Shown here: piece after piece, positions 50,971-62,098 of the stretch | Layout of the letters: every line of letters starts with the position of its first letter | Position numbering within the stretch: position 1 is the first letter of the stretch | Assembly (NCBI RefSeq): GCF_020873895.1 | Contig: NZ_JAHWGT010000019.1 | Coordinates: 62,001-126,000 of the forward strand | DNA: 64,000 nucleotides | Reading direction: 5' to 3' | Source: Streptomyces sp. DH12 | GTDB lineage: Bacteria; Actinomycetota; Actinomycetes; Streptomycetales; Streptomycetaceae | The notes under the pieces: generated by a model | Told to the model about the DNA's origin: nothing | Database searches by the model: none | The model's input: only the letters and a program-made list of their open reading frames with translations | Position numbers and translations under genes: made by a program

Positions 50971-53481
50971 TCAGTCGGCCTCAGGCGGGCCCAGGTGGAG
51001 CAGGCAGACGTCGTCGCGGCGCGTCGGGGACAGGTCCGCGGTGAGCCGCAGGGTGAGGTGCTCCGCGCCCTGCTCGTCGCCGACCGCCCCGGCCGCGACC
51101 GCCGCGAGTCGCGCGAGGCCCTCGGCGATGTCCTCGGCCGGGCGCTCGACCAGCCCGTCGGTGTACAGCAGCAGGTGGTCCCCGGCCTCCAGGGTGAACC
51201 GCTGCTCCTCGTAGCGGCACTCCGCCGTCGCGCCCAGGATGATCCCGGCGGGCGGTTCGAGGAACCGGGCCGTGCCGTCCCGGACCAGCAGCGGCGGCAG
51301 GTGGCCCGCCTGGACCCACGTCATCGTCCGGTCCCACGGCTGGTAGCGCGCGAGGATCATCGTGGCGGTGGTGTGGCGGCCCTCGGCCGCGTGCAGCAGC
51401 AGCGCGTTGAGCCGCATCAGCGCGTCGGGCAGCGGCGAACCCGTCACGATCATGCCCTTGGCGGTGAACCTCAGCTGCGCCATGGTCGCGACGGCCCCGA
51501 TGCCGTGCCCGGCCACGTCGCCGATGACGAACAGCCCGCTGCCGTCGGGCAGCCCGATGGCGCTGTACCAGTCGCCCCCGACGCTGAGCCCCTCCTCCGA
51601 CGGCAGGTAGAAGACCTCGGTGCGCAGCCCGGCGACCGTGAGCCTCCGCTCCTGCCGGGGCAGCAGCGCCTCCTGGAGGCTCTTCGCCAGTGCCCGCTCG
51701 GCCTGGAGCAGGCCCTGCTGCACGAGGAAGGCGCGCTCGGACTCCAGCAGCGCCTGCTCGGCCCGGCGCTGCGCCGTCAGGTCCTGGTAGAGGGCGTGCA
51801 CCTCGATGGCCGCGCCCGCGGGGTCCGTCACGGCCTCCGCGACGAACCGCACGTGCCGCACCCCCGCCCCGGTCGTGATCCGGAACGTCCGGTCCACGGG
51901 GTCGGCCGCGTCCCGCAGGCGCCCGGCGGCCTCCGTCAGTTGCGGGACGTCCTCCGGGACGACGTGCAGCGCCAGCTCCTCCCAGGACACCGGGCCGTCG
52001 GCGGGGTCACGCCCGAGGATCCGGTACGCCTGCTCCGACCAGGTCGCCTCGCCCGTCAGGAGGTTCCACTCCGCCCAGCCCAGGTCGCCCAGGTGCTCCA
52101 TCTGGTGCAGCCTGCGGGCCTCCCGCACGAGCGGGTCGTGGCACGCCCAGGTGACGACGAGCCGGCCGCCGAGGCGCGTGGCACGCACCGTGTAGGACGA
52201 CTCGCTGGGCGCCCCGGCGGCCACCTCCTCGTACGTGAACGACTCGCTCTCGTACGGCACACCGGTCAGCAGCGCGTCGCGGTAGCCGCGCCACAGGTCG
52301 GTGCCAGCGACCGTCGGGTAGGTCTCCAGGACGCGCCGCCCCACCATCTCCCGGCCGCGCCGGCCGACGGAGTCGACCGACTCGGGGGCGGCCGCGTCGA
52401 TGCGGTAGTCCGCGACGTCGCCGTCGGGTGACCACAGGGGGGTGAGCAGGACCGCCGGCATCGGCAGGGTGTCGAGGACCGCCTGCACCACGCTGGCGTC
52501 CGGAACGGCGCTCCCGGCGTCCGCCGGGCCGCCCGGCCCCGCCCGGCCCGCCGCCGGTACCGGCCCGTCGTACGGTACGGCTCCGACTGCCGGTGCGGCG
52601 CCGGGCGCGGCCCCGTTGGCCGCCGTGGTCCCGATCGCCGCGGCCGGACCGGGCGCGGCACCGGGGAACCGGGTGCGCAGCAGCCCTCCCGCCAGCAGTG
52701 CCGCCTCCCGCAGCAGGGTCCGGGCGGCCGGGGTGAACGGCGCGGGTCCGGCCGGGAGGTAGCCGACGACGCCGGTCGTCGCGTCGGCGCCGGCGACGGG
52801 CACCCAGGCGACCCCCGCCCGGCGCCCGGCGGGCCCGCCCAGCGGGGCCGGGCCCGCGGGCTCCCGCACGGCGTCGTCCTCCCACACCGGGCGGCCGCCG
52901 CGGGCCGCGTCCACGGCCGCGTGGCCGCTCGTCGCGGGGATCCGGGACCGGTGGACCGCCGCCCCCTCGACACCGGCGTGGCCGCGCAGCACCAGGTCCC
53001 CCGAGGGCTGCTCCACCCCGTACCACAGCACCCCGGCCACGGCCGCCGCGCGGCGCAGGCCGCCCAGGAGCGCGCGGGCCGCGTCCTGGTGCGTGCGGGC
53101 GGCCTCCAGTCGCCCGGCCAGCTCGGCCAGGACCCGCGCCCGGCCCGCCGACGCCTCCGGCGCGCGCCGTCCCGGGCCGGTGTCCGGTGTCCGCGGGAGC
53201 GTCCCGAGCGGCGGGGCGGATGAGGGGCCCCGGCGGGCGTCACCGCCGAGCACGCTCCAGCACTCCTCGGTGACGGTGCGGCCCTGTTCGCCGGCGCCGC
53301 GCGCGAGCGCCGCGCCGGCCGCGCCGGCCGACAGGCCGTCCCGCCCCATGAGCACGCCCTTGGCGCGCTCGTGGACGGCGGCGGTGGCCAGCGTGTCCTC
53401 CAACTCCTCCACGCGAGCGCGCAACCTGGCCACGGTCTGGGCGAACGCCACCATCTCGGAGGCGTCGTCGTCCGTCGGCAC
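50971..53481 (-). CDS. ANTAR-GAF-PAS-PP2C (SpoIIE-like) signalling phosphatase
   Basis: About 836-aa cytoplasmic multidomain regulator. Residues about 10-80 have a coiled helix followed by an ANTAR-like segment (ERAKGVLMGRDGLSAGAAG). Residues 115-265 are GAF-like, then a Gly/Ala/Pro linker, two PAS units (about 330-570), a short coiled coil, and a C-terminal SpoIIE-type PP2C domain (610-835). The metal motif reads VGGDWYSAIG, with the usual second Asp replaced by Ser; GDVAGHG, LLYTDGLVE and RRDDVCLL are intact. It probably dephosphorylates an anti-anti-sigma factor. GTG 53481 has GGAAG upstream; a GTG at 53496 is an alternative. Confidence 0.8.
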   Translation of the reverse strand: MPTDDDASEMVAFAQTVARLRARVEELEDTLATAAVHERAKGVLMGRDGLSAGAAGAALARGAGEQGRTVTEECWSVLGGDARRGPSSAPPLGTLPRTPDTGPGRRAPEASAGRARVLAELAGRLEAARTHQDAARALLGGLRRAAAVAGVLWYGVEQPSGDLVLRGHAGVEGAAVHRSRIPATSGHAAVDAARGGRPVWEDDAVREPAGPAPLGGPAGRRAGVAWVPVAGADATTGVVGYLPAGPAPFTPAARTLLREAALLAGGLLRTRFPGAAPGPAAAIGTTAANGAAPGAAPAVGAVPYDGPVPAAGRAGPGGPADAGSAVPDASVVQAVLDTLPMPAVLLTPLWSPDGDVADYRIDAAAPESVDSVGRRGREMVGRRVLETYPTVAGTDLWRGYRDALLTGVPYESESFTYEEVAAGAPSESSYTVRATRLGGRLVVTWACHDPLVREARRLHQMEHLGDLGWAEWNLLTGEATWSEQAYRILGRDPADGPVSWEELALHVVPEDVPQLTEAAGRLRDAADPVDRTFRITTGAGVRHVRFVAEAVTDPAGAAIEVHALYQDLTAQRRAEQALLESERAFLVQQGLLQAERALAKSLQEALLPRQERRLTVAGLRTEVFYLPSEEGLSVGGDWYSAIGLPDGSGLFVIGDVAGHGIGAVATMAQLRFTAKGMIVTGSPLPDALMRLNALLLHAAEGRHTTATMILARYQPWDRTMTWVQAGHLPPLLVRDGTARFLEPPAGIILGATAECRYEEQRFTLEAGDHLLLYTDGLVERPAEDIAEGLARLAAVAAGAVGDEQGAEHLTLRLTADLSPTRRDDVCLLHLGPPEAD

Positions 53482-53635
53482 ACGCGGGTCTTCCACCCTC
53501 CGAGCATGGCACACCCCTTTGGCCCACGCCGCGCACCGGGGGTGTACTCCACCCGGCCCCGTGCCCGCCGCCCGCGCCCCGCCACCCGGCAGGGCCGACG
53601 TGCGGGGCGCGGCGGCCTGCGGTAGACACGGGTGC

Positions 53636-54130
53636 GTGCAGACCTTCCTGCCGTACCCGTCCTTCGGGGACTCCGCCCGTGCCATGGACCTCCGGCGCCT
53701 GGGCAAGCAGCGGGTGGAGGCCCTCCAGGTGTTCCGCGGGCTGACCGTGCCCGGGTACGGGTGGCGCCGGCACCCCGCCGTGCGCATGTGGATCGGGTAC
53801 GAGGAGGCCCTGGTCCGGTACGGCCTGGAGATGTGCGACGTCTGGACGGCGCGGGGCCACCGCGACACCTGCGCCGACTCCCTCCTCGCCGGGTACCGCG
53901 AGCTGCGCCCCGACGCGCCCGTCCGCGGGCAGGACGAGCTGGCGCGGGCCGGGGAGGTGCCGCCGTGGCTGGGCGACCCGCTGTTCCACCGCAGCCACCA
54001 GTCGGCGCTCGTGCGCAAGGACCCCGCGTACTACACGGAGTGCTTCCCCGGCGTCCCGGCCGACCTCGGCTACGTCTGGCCCGCGTCGGACCGCGACCCG
54101 GAGGTCCACCCCGGCACCACCCCGGGCTGA
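53636..54130 (+). CDS. Pyrimidine-dimer DNA glycosylase-like protein (MSMEG_6728 family)
   Basis: 164-aa protein of the MSMEG_6728/endonuclease V-like family, linked to cleavage of UV-damaged pyrimidine dimers. MQTFLPYPSFGDSA is the conserved start, followed by LDLRRLGKQRVEALQV-type residues, HPAVRMWIGYEEAL and HRSHQSALVRKDPAYY near the C-terminus, all typical. GTG 53636 gives the family start exactly. It is divergent from the phosphatase gene across about 150 bp. The glycosylase role rests on family annotation. Confidence 0.78.
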   Translation: MQTFLPYPSFGDSARAMDLRRLGKQRVEALQVFRGLTVPGYGWRRHPAVRMWIGYEEALVRYGLEMCDVWTARGHRDTCADSLLAGYRELRPDAPVRGQDELARAGEVPPWLGDPLFHRSHQSALVRKDPAYYTECFPGVPADLGYVWPASDRDPEVHPGTTPG

Positions 54131-54366
54131 CCGGGAACCCACGGCCCCCGCCCGGGAAGCCGCCGGCGGCGCACCCGTCGCTCCCGACGGCATAGGTGCG
54201 TCGACGACCGTGGGCGCGGGCACCCGGAGGACCACCGCACTCTCCGCGGCAGGGCGGTGGCGGGCCCGGGTCCGGCCCTCGCCCGGCCCGACACGGCTCG
54301 CTCGTGCGAGCCCCGGGCGACCCGCGCGGCCGGTTTCCCGCCTCTGCCGGACCGCCCCCGTCCCGC

Positions 54367-55980
54367 TCAGTACGCGCCGCGTCGGCGCAGCCGTCCCGGG
54401 CGGCCGTCCGGGTCGACGAGCAGGCGGTACGCCGGGGCGGACAGCGCCGCCGCGAGCGGTGACAGCCGGGGTGTGCGGTACGTCCGCAGCCGGCCCGGCG
54501 GGCGCGGCCCCCGGCGGCCGCCGTCGTGCCAGTCGTCCAGCGCGGCCGCGGACGCGGCGAAGGCGCGGAAGGTCTCGGCGGGCTCGCACAGCGGCTCCGG
54601 GTCGTCCCGGGAGGCGGGCGCCGCCCGGTCCAGGTGCTCCCGCGCGAGGGCCAGCCGCAGCTCCCGCGCGTAGCGGCGGGCCCCGTCGCCGAGGCCGGCC
54701 GGGTCGCGCGGCTGCCGGGGGTCGGCGGCCTCGTCCAGGACGGCGCAGCTCAGTTCGGAGTCGTGGGTCCACGAGCGGAGGTTGACGTTGTCCGAGCCGA
54801 CGACCGCCCACACGTCGTCGACCACGCACACCTTCGCGTGGACGTACACGGGTGTCCCGGCGTGGTTCTCCAACCCGTACACGGCGACGCGGTCGCCGCC
54901 GGCGCCGCGCAGCCCCTCCAGCGCGGCGATCCGGCCGACGAGGCTCGCCGGGAGCGCCAGCCGCCCGTCCGACTCGGGGAAGGACGGGACCACCGCCACC
55001 ATCCGCAGGCCGGGGTGGGCGCGGAGCGCGTCGGCGAAGCACCGGACCACGTCCGTGGACCACAGGTACTGATCCTCCAGGTAGATCAGCGAGCGGGCGC
55101 GGCGCAGCGCCTTCAGATAGGCGCGCGCGATGCTGCGCTCGCCGTCGGGGGCGAAGTCGTACCCGTGCAGCAGGCGCCGCGGGTAGGTGCGCAGCACCTG
55201 CACCGTGCGGGTGCCGCGGGACGGCGGGTCGGGCAGCTGGGGCGGCAGGGGGTCGGCGAAGGTGTCCTCGCGGCGGAGGAGCTGGCGCAGCCGGGTCGCG
55301 GGGCTGCGGCTCAGGGGCGCGGGGTCGTCCCAGCGTTCGCGGAAGCACGCCTCCACGTCCCCGACGGCCGGGCCGCGCACGGCCAGCTGGATGTCGTGCC
55401 ACGGCGGGCGCGGCCCGTAGGCGTCGGCGATGGGCAGTGACTGCGGGTCGCCGCGGTGCGCGGCGTCGTCGCGCCGGTTGTGGCAGAGGTCCGTGCTGCC
55501 GACGAAGGCGACGTCCCGCTCGGGGCGGCCCGGGTGCCGCAGGACGACGTACTTCTGGTGGTGGGAGCCGCCTGGGCGCACCCGCATGTCGAGGAGGTAC
55601 TCGCCGCCAGCCGCCTGGACGACCTCGCCCAGGTGCCGGTTGGCCTCCGCGCTGAACCGGAAGCGGTCCAGGTGCGAGCGCCACACCAGCCCCTTGACGA
55701 TCACACCGCGGCGCGCCGCGTCGGCGAGGACGGCCCCGACCTCGCTGCCCTCCCCGTCCAGCCGTTCGTCGGGGTCCCCGCGCCAGTCGGTGAAGAGGCA
55801 CAGGTCACCGGCGCGCTGGGCGCGGACCGCGGCGAGCAGCTCCGCGAAGTACGCGGCGCCGTGCACGAGCGGGCGCACGTCGTTGCCGCGGGTCCACGCG
55901 GCCTCGCCGCGCCGGCTGTCCAGGCGGACGGCCGGATTGCCGCGTTCCGTCGCGGTCAGCAGCCAGTCGGTGGGTTCCAC
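54367..55980 (-). CDS. Phospholipase D-like protein
   Basis: 537-aa PLD-superfamily protein acting on phosphodiesters, such as phospholipids. Two HKD regions are present. The first reads HHQKYVVLR, with Arg where the motif Asp is expected; the second, HAKVCVVDD, is complete. Flanking GSTDLCHN and GSDNVNLRS are the usual post-HKD motifs. No signal peptide is visible. GTG 55980 with GGAGGA upstream. The altered first motif may reduce activity or shift specificity. Confidence 0.82.
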   Translation of the reverse strand: MEPTDWLLTATERGNPAVRLDSRRGEAAWTRGNDVRPLVHGAAYFAELLAAVRAQRAGDLCLFTDWRGDPDERLDGEGSEVGAVLADAARRGVIVKGLVWRSHLDRFRFSAEANRHLGEVVQAAGGEYLLDMRVRPGGSHHQKYVVLRHPGRPERDVAFVGSTDLCHNRRDDAAHRGDPQSLPIADAYGPRPPWHDIQLAVRGPAVGDVEACFRERWDDPAPLSRSPATRLRQLLRREDTFADPLPPQLPDPPSRGTRTVQVLRTYPRRLLHGYDFAPDGERSIARAYLKALRRARSLIYLEDQYLWSTDVVRCFADALRAHPGLRMVAVVPSFPESDGRLALPASLVGRIAALEGLRGAGGDRVAVYGLENHAGTPVYVHAKVCVVDDVWAVVGSDNVNLRSWTHDSELSCAVLDEAADPRQPRDPAGLGDGARRYARELRLALAREHLDRAAPASRDDPEPLCEPAETFRAFAASAAALDDWHDGGRRGPRPPGRLRTYRTPRLSPLAAALSAPAYRLLVDPDGRPGRLRRRGAY

Positions 55981-56255
55981 GGCGGGTCCTCCGGCCGTCG
56001 GGTCGTGCGTCGCCCTCCGCGTACCCCGTCGCGCCCCGCCCATCCGGCGCGGGCGGACCGGGACCGGGGCCGGTGCGGGGTGTTCCGCGGAGGCGGGCCG
56101 GGGGAGGGCCGAGGGGGAGGGACGCCGGGTACGGACGGCCGAGGTCCCGCCCACGGCGCGGGAAGCGTCGGGGACGGGACCGGGTGGGACGGAACCGGTG
56201 GGACGCGGGGCGCGGGGCGGCGCCGTGCCGGACGGCGGCGCCCCGCGCCCGTCGA

Positions 56256-57560
<1,305 letters not shown>

Positions 57561-58187
57561 TCAGAAGCATTCCTTCTTGCCCTTGCTGACCTTCATGTTG
57601 AGCCCGGAGAGCTTGAACGTGCCCGCGTTCGTCGCCCAGGCGACCTGCTTCAGCCCGGTGATGTGGATGTCGTCGGCCTGCTGGGCGAAGAGGTCCTGCA
57701 TGCCCTGGGCGCCGTCGGGCCCCTTGTCGAGGGTCGACGCGTCGCGGCCGATCTCGATGTTGTTGAAGGCGGCGTCACCCGACAGCTGCGTCGCGTCCAC
57801 GAACAGGTCGGTGGCCGCGACGGGCGTCGTCTTGCCCGCGGTGAGGTTGAGGGAGATGTCCCCCACCACCGGCAGCGACGTGACGACCGACTGGCACAGG
57901 CTGTGCAGCTTCGCCGAGCGGATCGCGGTGACCGCGACGGGCAGCAGCTCGCCGCGGGCGTTGGTGTCGATGCTGCCGTACTGGGCGAAGCCCTCGCCGG
58001 TCAGCCGCTCGGCCGACACCTTGAACTGCTGGCCGGATACGGCGAACGAGGCCGCGAGGGCCCCGCTCGACAGCGCGACCCCCAGGGCGGCGGTGAGGGC
58101 GACGCCCGGTGCGGAGAGGGCGGCGAAGCGCTTCCACTGGATACGGCCGACGACCTCGTCCGTGTCCGTCGGGGGTGCCTTTCTCAT
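57561..58187 (-). CDS. DUF6230 secreted/anchored protein
   Basis: 208-aa protein with an uncleaved-looking N-terminal helix (residues 22-46, preceded by the basic QWKRFAAL) and an extracytoplasmic domain containing SGQQFKVSAERLTGEGFAQYG and GLKQVAWATNAGTFKLSGL, as in the DUF6230 family. Function unknown; always paired with DUF6114. GAGGGG precedes the ATG and a promoter-like pair lies about 240 nt upstream, implying a long leader. Confidence 0.8.
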   Translation of the reverse strand: MRKAPPTDTDEVVGRIQWKRFAALSAPGVALTAALGVALSSGALAASFAVSGQQFKVSAERLTGEGFAQYGSIDTNARGELLPVAVTAIRSAKLHSLCQSVVTSLPVVGDISLNLTAGKTTPVAATDLFVDATQLSGDAAFNNIEIGRDASTLDKGPDGAQGMQDLFAQQADDIHITGLKQVAWATNAGTFKLSGLNMKVSKGKKECF

Positions 58188-58426
58188 GAACGATCCCCTC
58201 TGCTGGTGTGCGCGGCCGCACGGAGGTGTGCGGCCGCGGGTGTCGTCAGGCACACACGCGGGATGCCGCCGCAGGGGGTGTGACGTACCGTCAGGACGGC
58301 TCCGGGGGTCCGGCGTGCGGGGTGGGCCACCGGGGGTGCGCGGCGGTGCGCGGGAGAGTGAGCGGAGAGCGGCCGCGCGGTGGAGGCGCGACGCCGACCG
58401 TACTCGCGGGTGTTACCGACGGGTTG

Positions 58427-58455
58427 AATGTAAGAGTGCCATTGGCCATTGGCAA
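58427..58455 (-). promoter_or_regulatory. Promoter for the DUF6230-DUF6114 genes
   Basis: On the minus strand TTGCCA (58455-58450) and TACATT (58432-58427) are separated by 17 bp, close to the HrdB consensus. The spacer contains a direct repeat GCCAATG-GCCAATG, a possible regulator site. The adjacent upstream gene on the same strand encodes a MerR-family protein. Confidence 0.55.
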
Positions 58456-58479
58456 GGTTGGGGGGCGGCGCTTTTCGGC

Positions 58480-59403
58480 CTACTCGACGGGCGGCTCCTC
58501 CGCCCCCGGCGCCCCTTCCACCCCACCTGCCCCGGCCGTCCTCCCCGCGGCTTCCGCCCCCGCGGCTTCCGCTCCCTGGTCCTCCGCCGCTCCCCGTGCC
58601 CCCGCCGCCCCCTGCGCCCCGCGCAGCCAGCCGGCCATCTCCGCGTCCATCCGCTCCGCCATCGCGCGGGAGAACTCCGCGGCCACCACGTCCCCCGCCA
58701 CCGGCCGCAGGGCCGTGACCGCGTCGATGACCCGCTGGACGTCGTCCGGCGTCAGCTCGTCCAACTCCCGCCCCGCGATCACGTGCCGGCGGAACAGGTC
58801 CACGAACCGGCCCGCCACCGCGTCCGCCTGGCTCCGCACGAAGGCCGCGACGTCCAGGATCTCCGAGACCGGGACACCCTCCCGGACCACGGCGGAGGTG
58901 GCGTCCAGCAGCCGGCGGCTGACGTGGGTCACCGTCTCCCCGTCCATCCGCAGGTACCCGAGCTCCACCGCCCGGCGGGTGTCGGCCGCGGTGCCCGCCG
59001 TCCCGAACAACTCGGCGAGGGCCGACAGCGGCAGGCTGACCGGTTCGTCGTTCACCCAGCCGTGCGACATCACCCGTTCCAGCCCCAGCAGCCCCGCGAT
59101 GCCGCTGCCCTGCTCCCACGCCCGCAGCAGTTCGCCGATGCCGTTGACCGAATACCCCCGGCCCAACAGGTCGTCGATGAGCCGCAGCCGTGCCAGGTGC
59201 TCGTCGGAGTACCAGGCGATCCGGCCCTCCCGCTCCGGCGGCGGCAGCAGCCCCCGTTCCTGGTAGTAGCGCAGGTTGCGCTCCTTCACCCCGGCCGCCC
59301 GGGCCAGCTCGTCGCGCCGGTACCGCTTCCCCCGCCGCTGCCGCTGGTCGCCCGGGCCGGTACGCCCGTCGCGATCCGGCTGCTGCCTGCCCCGTCCGCT
59401 CAT
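58480..59403 (-). CDS. MerR-family transcriptional regulator
   Basis: 307-aa regulator with a MerR N-terminal winged HTH (YRRDELARAAGVKERNLRYYQERGLL, residues about 28-52, then REGRIAWYSDEHLARL) and a long helical C-terminal domain instead of the short metal-binding one. No effector cysteines are seen. The C-terminal 50 residues are Ala/Gly/Glu low complexity. It may control the DUF6230 genes downstream, whose promoter spacer carries direct repeats; this is inference. Confidence 0.83.
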   Translation of the reverse strand: MSGRGRQQPDRDGRTGPGDQRQRRGKRYRRDELARAAGVKERNLRYYQERGLLPPPEREGRIAWYSDEHLARLRLIDDLLGRGYSVNGIGELLRAWEQGSGIAGLLGLERVMSHGWVNDEPVSLPLSALAELFGTAGTAADTRRAVELGYLRMDGETVTHVSRRLLDATSAVVREGVPVSEILDVAAFVRSQADAVAGRFVDLFRRHVIAGRELDELTPDDVQRVIDAVTALRPVAGDVVAAEFSRAMAERMDAEMAGWLRGAQGAAGARGAAEDQGAEAAGAEAAGRTAGAGGVEGAPGAEEPPVE

Positions 59404-59640
59404 CCTCGGGAGTCTAGGGGGCGCACCACACCCCTGGACCGTTACCCGCGATCATCCCGGCTCTCCACCGGCCACACCCGGGGCCCCGGCCGGCGGAGGA
59501 CCGGCGGTTCCCCCGGCGGGGCCGCGCCCCGGCGGGCGCCCGGGTGCCGGGGAGCCGAGGCGTCCGTGACAGGCGGGACGCGGCGGGGGAGGGTGGGGGA
59601 CGGGGCGGCGCCCGCCGCCCCCCGGCAGGAGAGGAGCCCC

Positions 59641-60615
59641 ATGCCCGTCCCCGTCATCCTGGACTGCGACCCCGGGCACGACGACGCGTTCGCCATCATG
59701 CTCGCCGCGGCCCACCCGGCCGTCCGGCTCCTCGGCATCACGACCGTGGCCGGGAACCAGACGGTCGAGAAGACCACCCTCAACGCCCGGCGCGTCTGCA
59801 CCGCCGCCGGCATCGAGGGCGTACCCGTCGCCGCGGGGCTGGCCCACCCGCTGCGCGGGCCCGGCATCGTGGCGCCGGACATCCACGGCGAGTCGGGGCT
59901 CGACGGGCCGGGGTTCGGCCCGCCCACCGTGCCGCTCGACGGCCGCGACGCCGTCACGTTCCTCCGCGACACCCTCCTCGCCCACCCCGAGCCCGTGACG
60001 CTCGTGCCGACCGGGCCGCTCACCAACGTCGCCACCCTGCTGCTCACCCACCCGGACGCGGCCGCCCGGATCGAGCGGATCGTCCTCATGGGCGGCTCTA
60101 CCGGCCGCGGCAACCGCACGCCCGCCGCCGAGTTCAACGTCCTCGCCGACCCGGAGGCGGCCGACGTCGTCCTCCGCAGCGGACTGCACGTCACCATGAT
60201 CGGACTGAACGTCAGCCACCGGGCCCTGGCCACCCCGCCGGTGGTCGACCGCTTCCGGGCGCTGGGCACCCCCCTCGCCCACCTCTGCACCGAGCTGCTC
60301 ACGTACTTCGGCCACACCTACCGCGAGGTGTTCGGCTTCCCCGCCCCGCCCCTGCACGACCCGCTCACCGTCGCCCACGTCATCGCCCCCGGACTCGTCC
60401 GGCTGGTCCACGCCCCCGTGGCGGTCGAACTCACCGGCATCCACACGCGCGGCGCCACCGTCGTCGACCTCGACGGGGTGACCGGGGCACCGCCCAACGT
60501 CCACGTCGGGGTCGACGTCGACGTGGACGCGTACTGGGACCTCCTGGTGGAGGCCGTACGCGCCCTGGGCTCGTCCCGCCGCCCGGCACCCGACGGCGGC
60601 GGCGTCAGTCCGTGA
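59641..60615 (+). CDS. Inosine/uridine-preferring nucleoside hydrolase
   Basis: 324-aa nucleoside N-ribohydrolase splitting purine or pyrimidine nucleosides into base and ribose. The calcium-binding DCDPGHDD cluster is at residues 8-15, with VLMGGS and EFNVLADPEAA supporting the fold, and a C-terminal HDPLT motif. GGAGAGGAG precedes the ATG. The last 11 bases overlap the convergent lipid kinase gene. Confidence 0.9.
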   Translation: MPVPVILDCDPGHDDAFAIMLAAAHPAVRLLGITTVAGNQTVEKTTLNARRVCTAAGIEGVPVAAGLAHPLRGPGIVAPDIHGESGLDGPGFGPPTVPLDGRDAVTFLRDTLLAHPEPVTLVPTGPLTNVATLLLTHPDAAARIERIVLMGGSTGRGNRTPAAEFNVLADPEAADVVLRSGLHVTMIGLNVSHRALATPPVVDRFRALGTPLAHLCTELLTYFGHTYREVFGFPAPPLHDPLTVAHVIAPGLVRLVHAPVAVELTGIHTRGATVVDLDGVTGAPPNVHVGVDVDVDAYWDLLVEAVRALGSSRRPAPDGGGVSP

Positions 60616-62098
60616 GCGGCCGGTAGACGGTCAGGGCCTCCGGCAGCTTGTCGAGGACGAGCTCGCGCGCCGCGGGCACCACCTCGCCGTCGTACGCCAT
60701 GGGGGTGTCCGCCGGCAGCCCGCCGACCCGCAGGGACGTCGTCCGCGCGGCCGCGTACAGGCGGGTCCTGGCGAGGCCGCCGGCCGCCGTCGCCAGCAGC
60801 CGCGGCCGGGCCAGCCGGCCGGCCTGGGCGATGCGCACGTCGAGCACCCCGTCGGCCAGGTCGTGCCGGCGCAGCGGGGCGAGCCCCACACTGCGGTACG
60901 CGCCGTTGCCGGCGAACAGGAACCACATCGAGCGGCGCCGCCCGTTCACCTCCGCCCGCAGGGGCGTCGCCGTGCGCAGCACGCGCGCGGCTCCCAGGAG
61001 CGTCGCGGCGGGGCCGCCGATCCGGGGCGACCAGTGCTCCCGCAGCCGTACCAGCTCCGGGTACACGCCCAGGCTGAAGGTGTTGAGGAAGTAGACCGGC
61101 TCGGCGGTGTCCCCGTCGCGCACCACCCGTCCGACGTCGACGCGGACCGCGTGCCCCTCGGCCACCGCCCGGCAGCCCTCGGCCACCGTGTCGACGCCGA
61201 GGTCGGCGGCGAAGTGGTTGAACGTCCCGCCGGGCAGCACCAGCAGCGGTACGCCGTGCCGCAGCGCCGGGGCCACCGCCGCGCTCACCGTGCCGTCGCC
61301 GCCGCACACGCCGAACACGCCGCTCCGCGCCGCCGCCGCGGCCGCGGCCGTCTCCAGCAGGTCGGGGAGGGAGTCCTCGCCGGGGCGGCACAGGACGACC
61401 TCAGCCTTCGGCAGCTGCCCCCTGATCTGCGCCACCGGGTCCACGAGCTGGGGCTGCGCGCCGGACGACGGGTTGACGACGACCACCAGCCCGTCCCCGT
61501 CCGGTCGGGCGGGCACCTCGGCGCGCGGCCGGGCCGGCACCGCCACCAGGTCGCGCGTCGGGGCCAGCCCGCGTACCGCGAAGGCCGCGCCCACCCCGAG
61601 CGCCATCCCCACCAGCACGTCGCTGGGGTAGTGCACGCCGGTGTACACCCGGGAGAAGGCGACGGACGCGGCGACCGGCGCGAGGACGGCGCCCAGGCCG
61701 CGCGACTCCAGCGCGACACCCGCGGTGAACGCCGCGGCGGAGGCCGAGTGGCCGGACGGGAAGGACGTCGTCAGCGGCTGGCGGGGCAGCCGGCGCGCGA
61801 CCGGCACGTGGTCGATCAATGGGCGGCGGCGCCGCACGGCCCCCTTCGCCAGGGTGTTCACCGTCGCCGACGCGAGGGCGAGCGACGTCACGCCCCGCAC
61901 GGCGGCCCGGCGCCCGCGCGCCCCGCCCAGCGTCCACATGCCCGCCGCGACGCCGAACCACAGCAGCCCGTGGTTGGCGCTCCGGCTCAGCCGGGGGAGC
62001 ACGGGCTCGGCCGCGGGCCAGGTGCGCTGCGCCACCTGCGCGAACACCGCCCGGTCCACTCGGCTGAATACGCCCCGGGCCCTCGCCGCCTTCCGCAT
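60605..62098 (-). CDS. PAP2 phosphatase-diacylglycerol kinase fusion
   Basis: 497-aa membrane enzyme. Residues about 30-190 are a PAP2 phosphatase with KGAVRRRRP, SFPSGHSASA and SRVYTGVHYPSDV (the three phosphatase motifs) in membrane helices. Residues 195-490 are a diacylglycerol/sphingosine kinase-like catalytic domain with VVVNPSSGA and GVCGGDGTVS. It could interconvert phosphatidic acid-type lipids. ATG 62098 is preceded by GGAGGAG. This fusion is common in Streptomyces. Confidence 0.85.
   Translation of the reverse strand: MRKAARARGVFSRVDRAVFAQVAQRTWPAAEPVLPRLSRSANHGLLWFGVAAGMWTLGGARGRRAAVRGVTSLALASATVNTLAKGAVRRRRPLIDHVPVARRLPRQPLTTSFPSGHSASAAAFTAGVALESRGLGAVLAPVAASVAFSRVYTGVHYPSDVLVGMALGVGAAFAVRGLAPTRDLVAVPARPRAEVPARPDGDGLVVVVNPSSGAQPQLVDPVAQIRGQLPKAEVVLCRPGEDSLPDLLETAAAAAAARSGVFGVCGGDGTVSAAVAPALRHGVPLLVLPGGTFNHFAADLGVDTVAEGCRAVAEGHAVRVDVGRVVRDGDTAEPVYFLNTFSLGVYPELVRLREHWSPRIGGPAATLLGAARVLRTATPLRAEVNGRRRSMWFLFAGNGAYRSVGLAPLRRHDLADGVLDVRIAQAGRLARPRLLATAAGGLARTRLYAAARTTSLRVGGLPADTPMAYDGEVVPAARELVLDKLPEALTVYRPLTD

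Noticed and set aside
54131-54366. Additional small gene or terminator between convergent genes
   Set aside because: No frame with a ribosome site and no strong hairpin was found in this 236-bp stretch.
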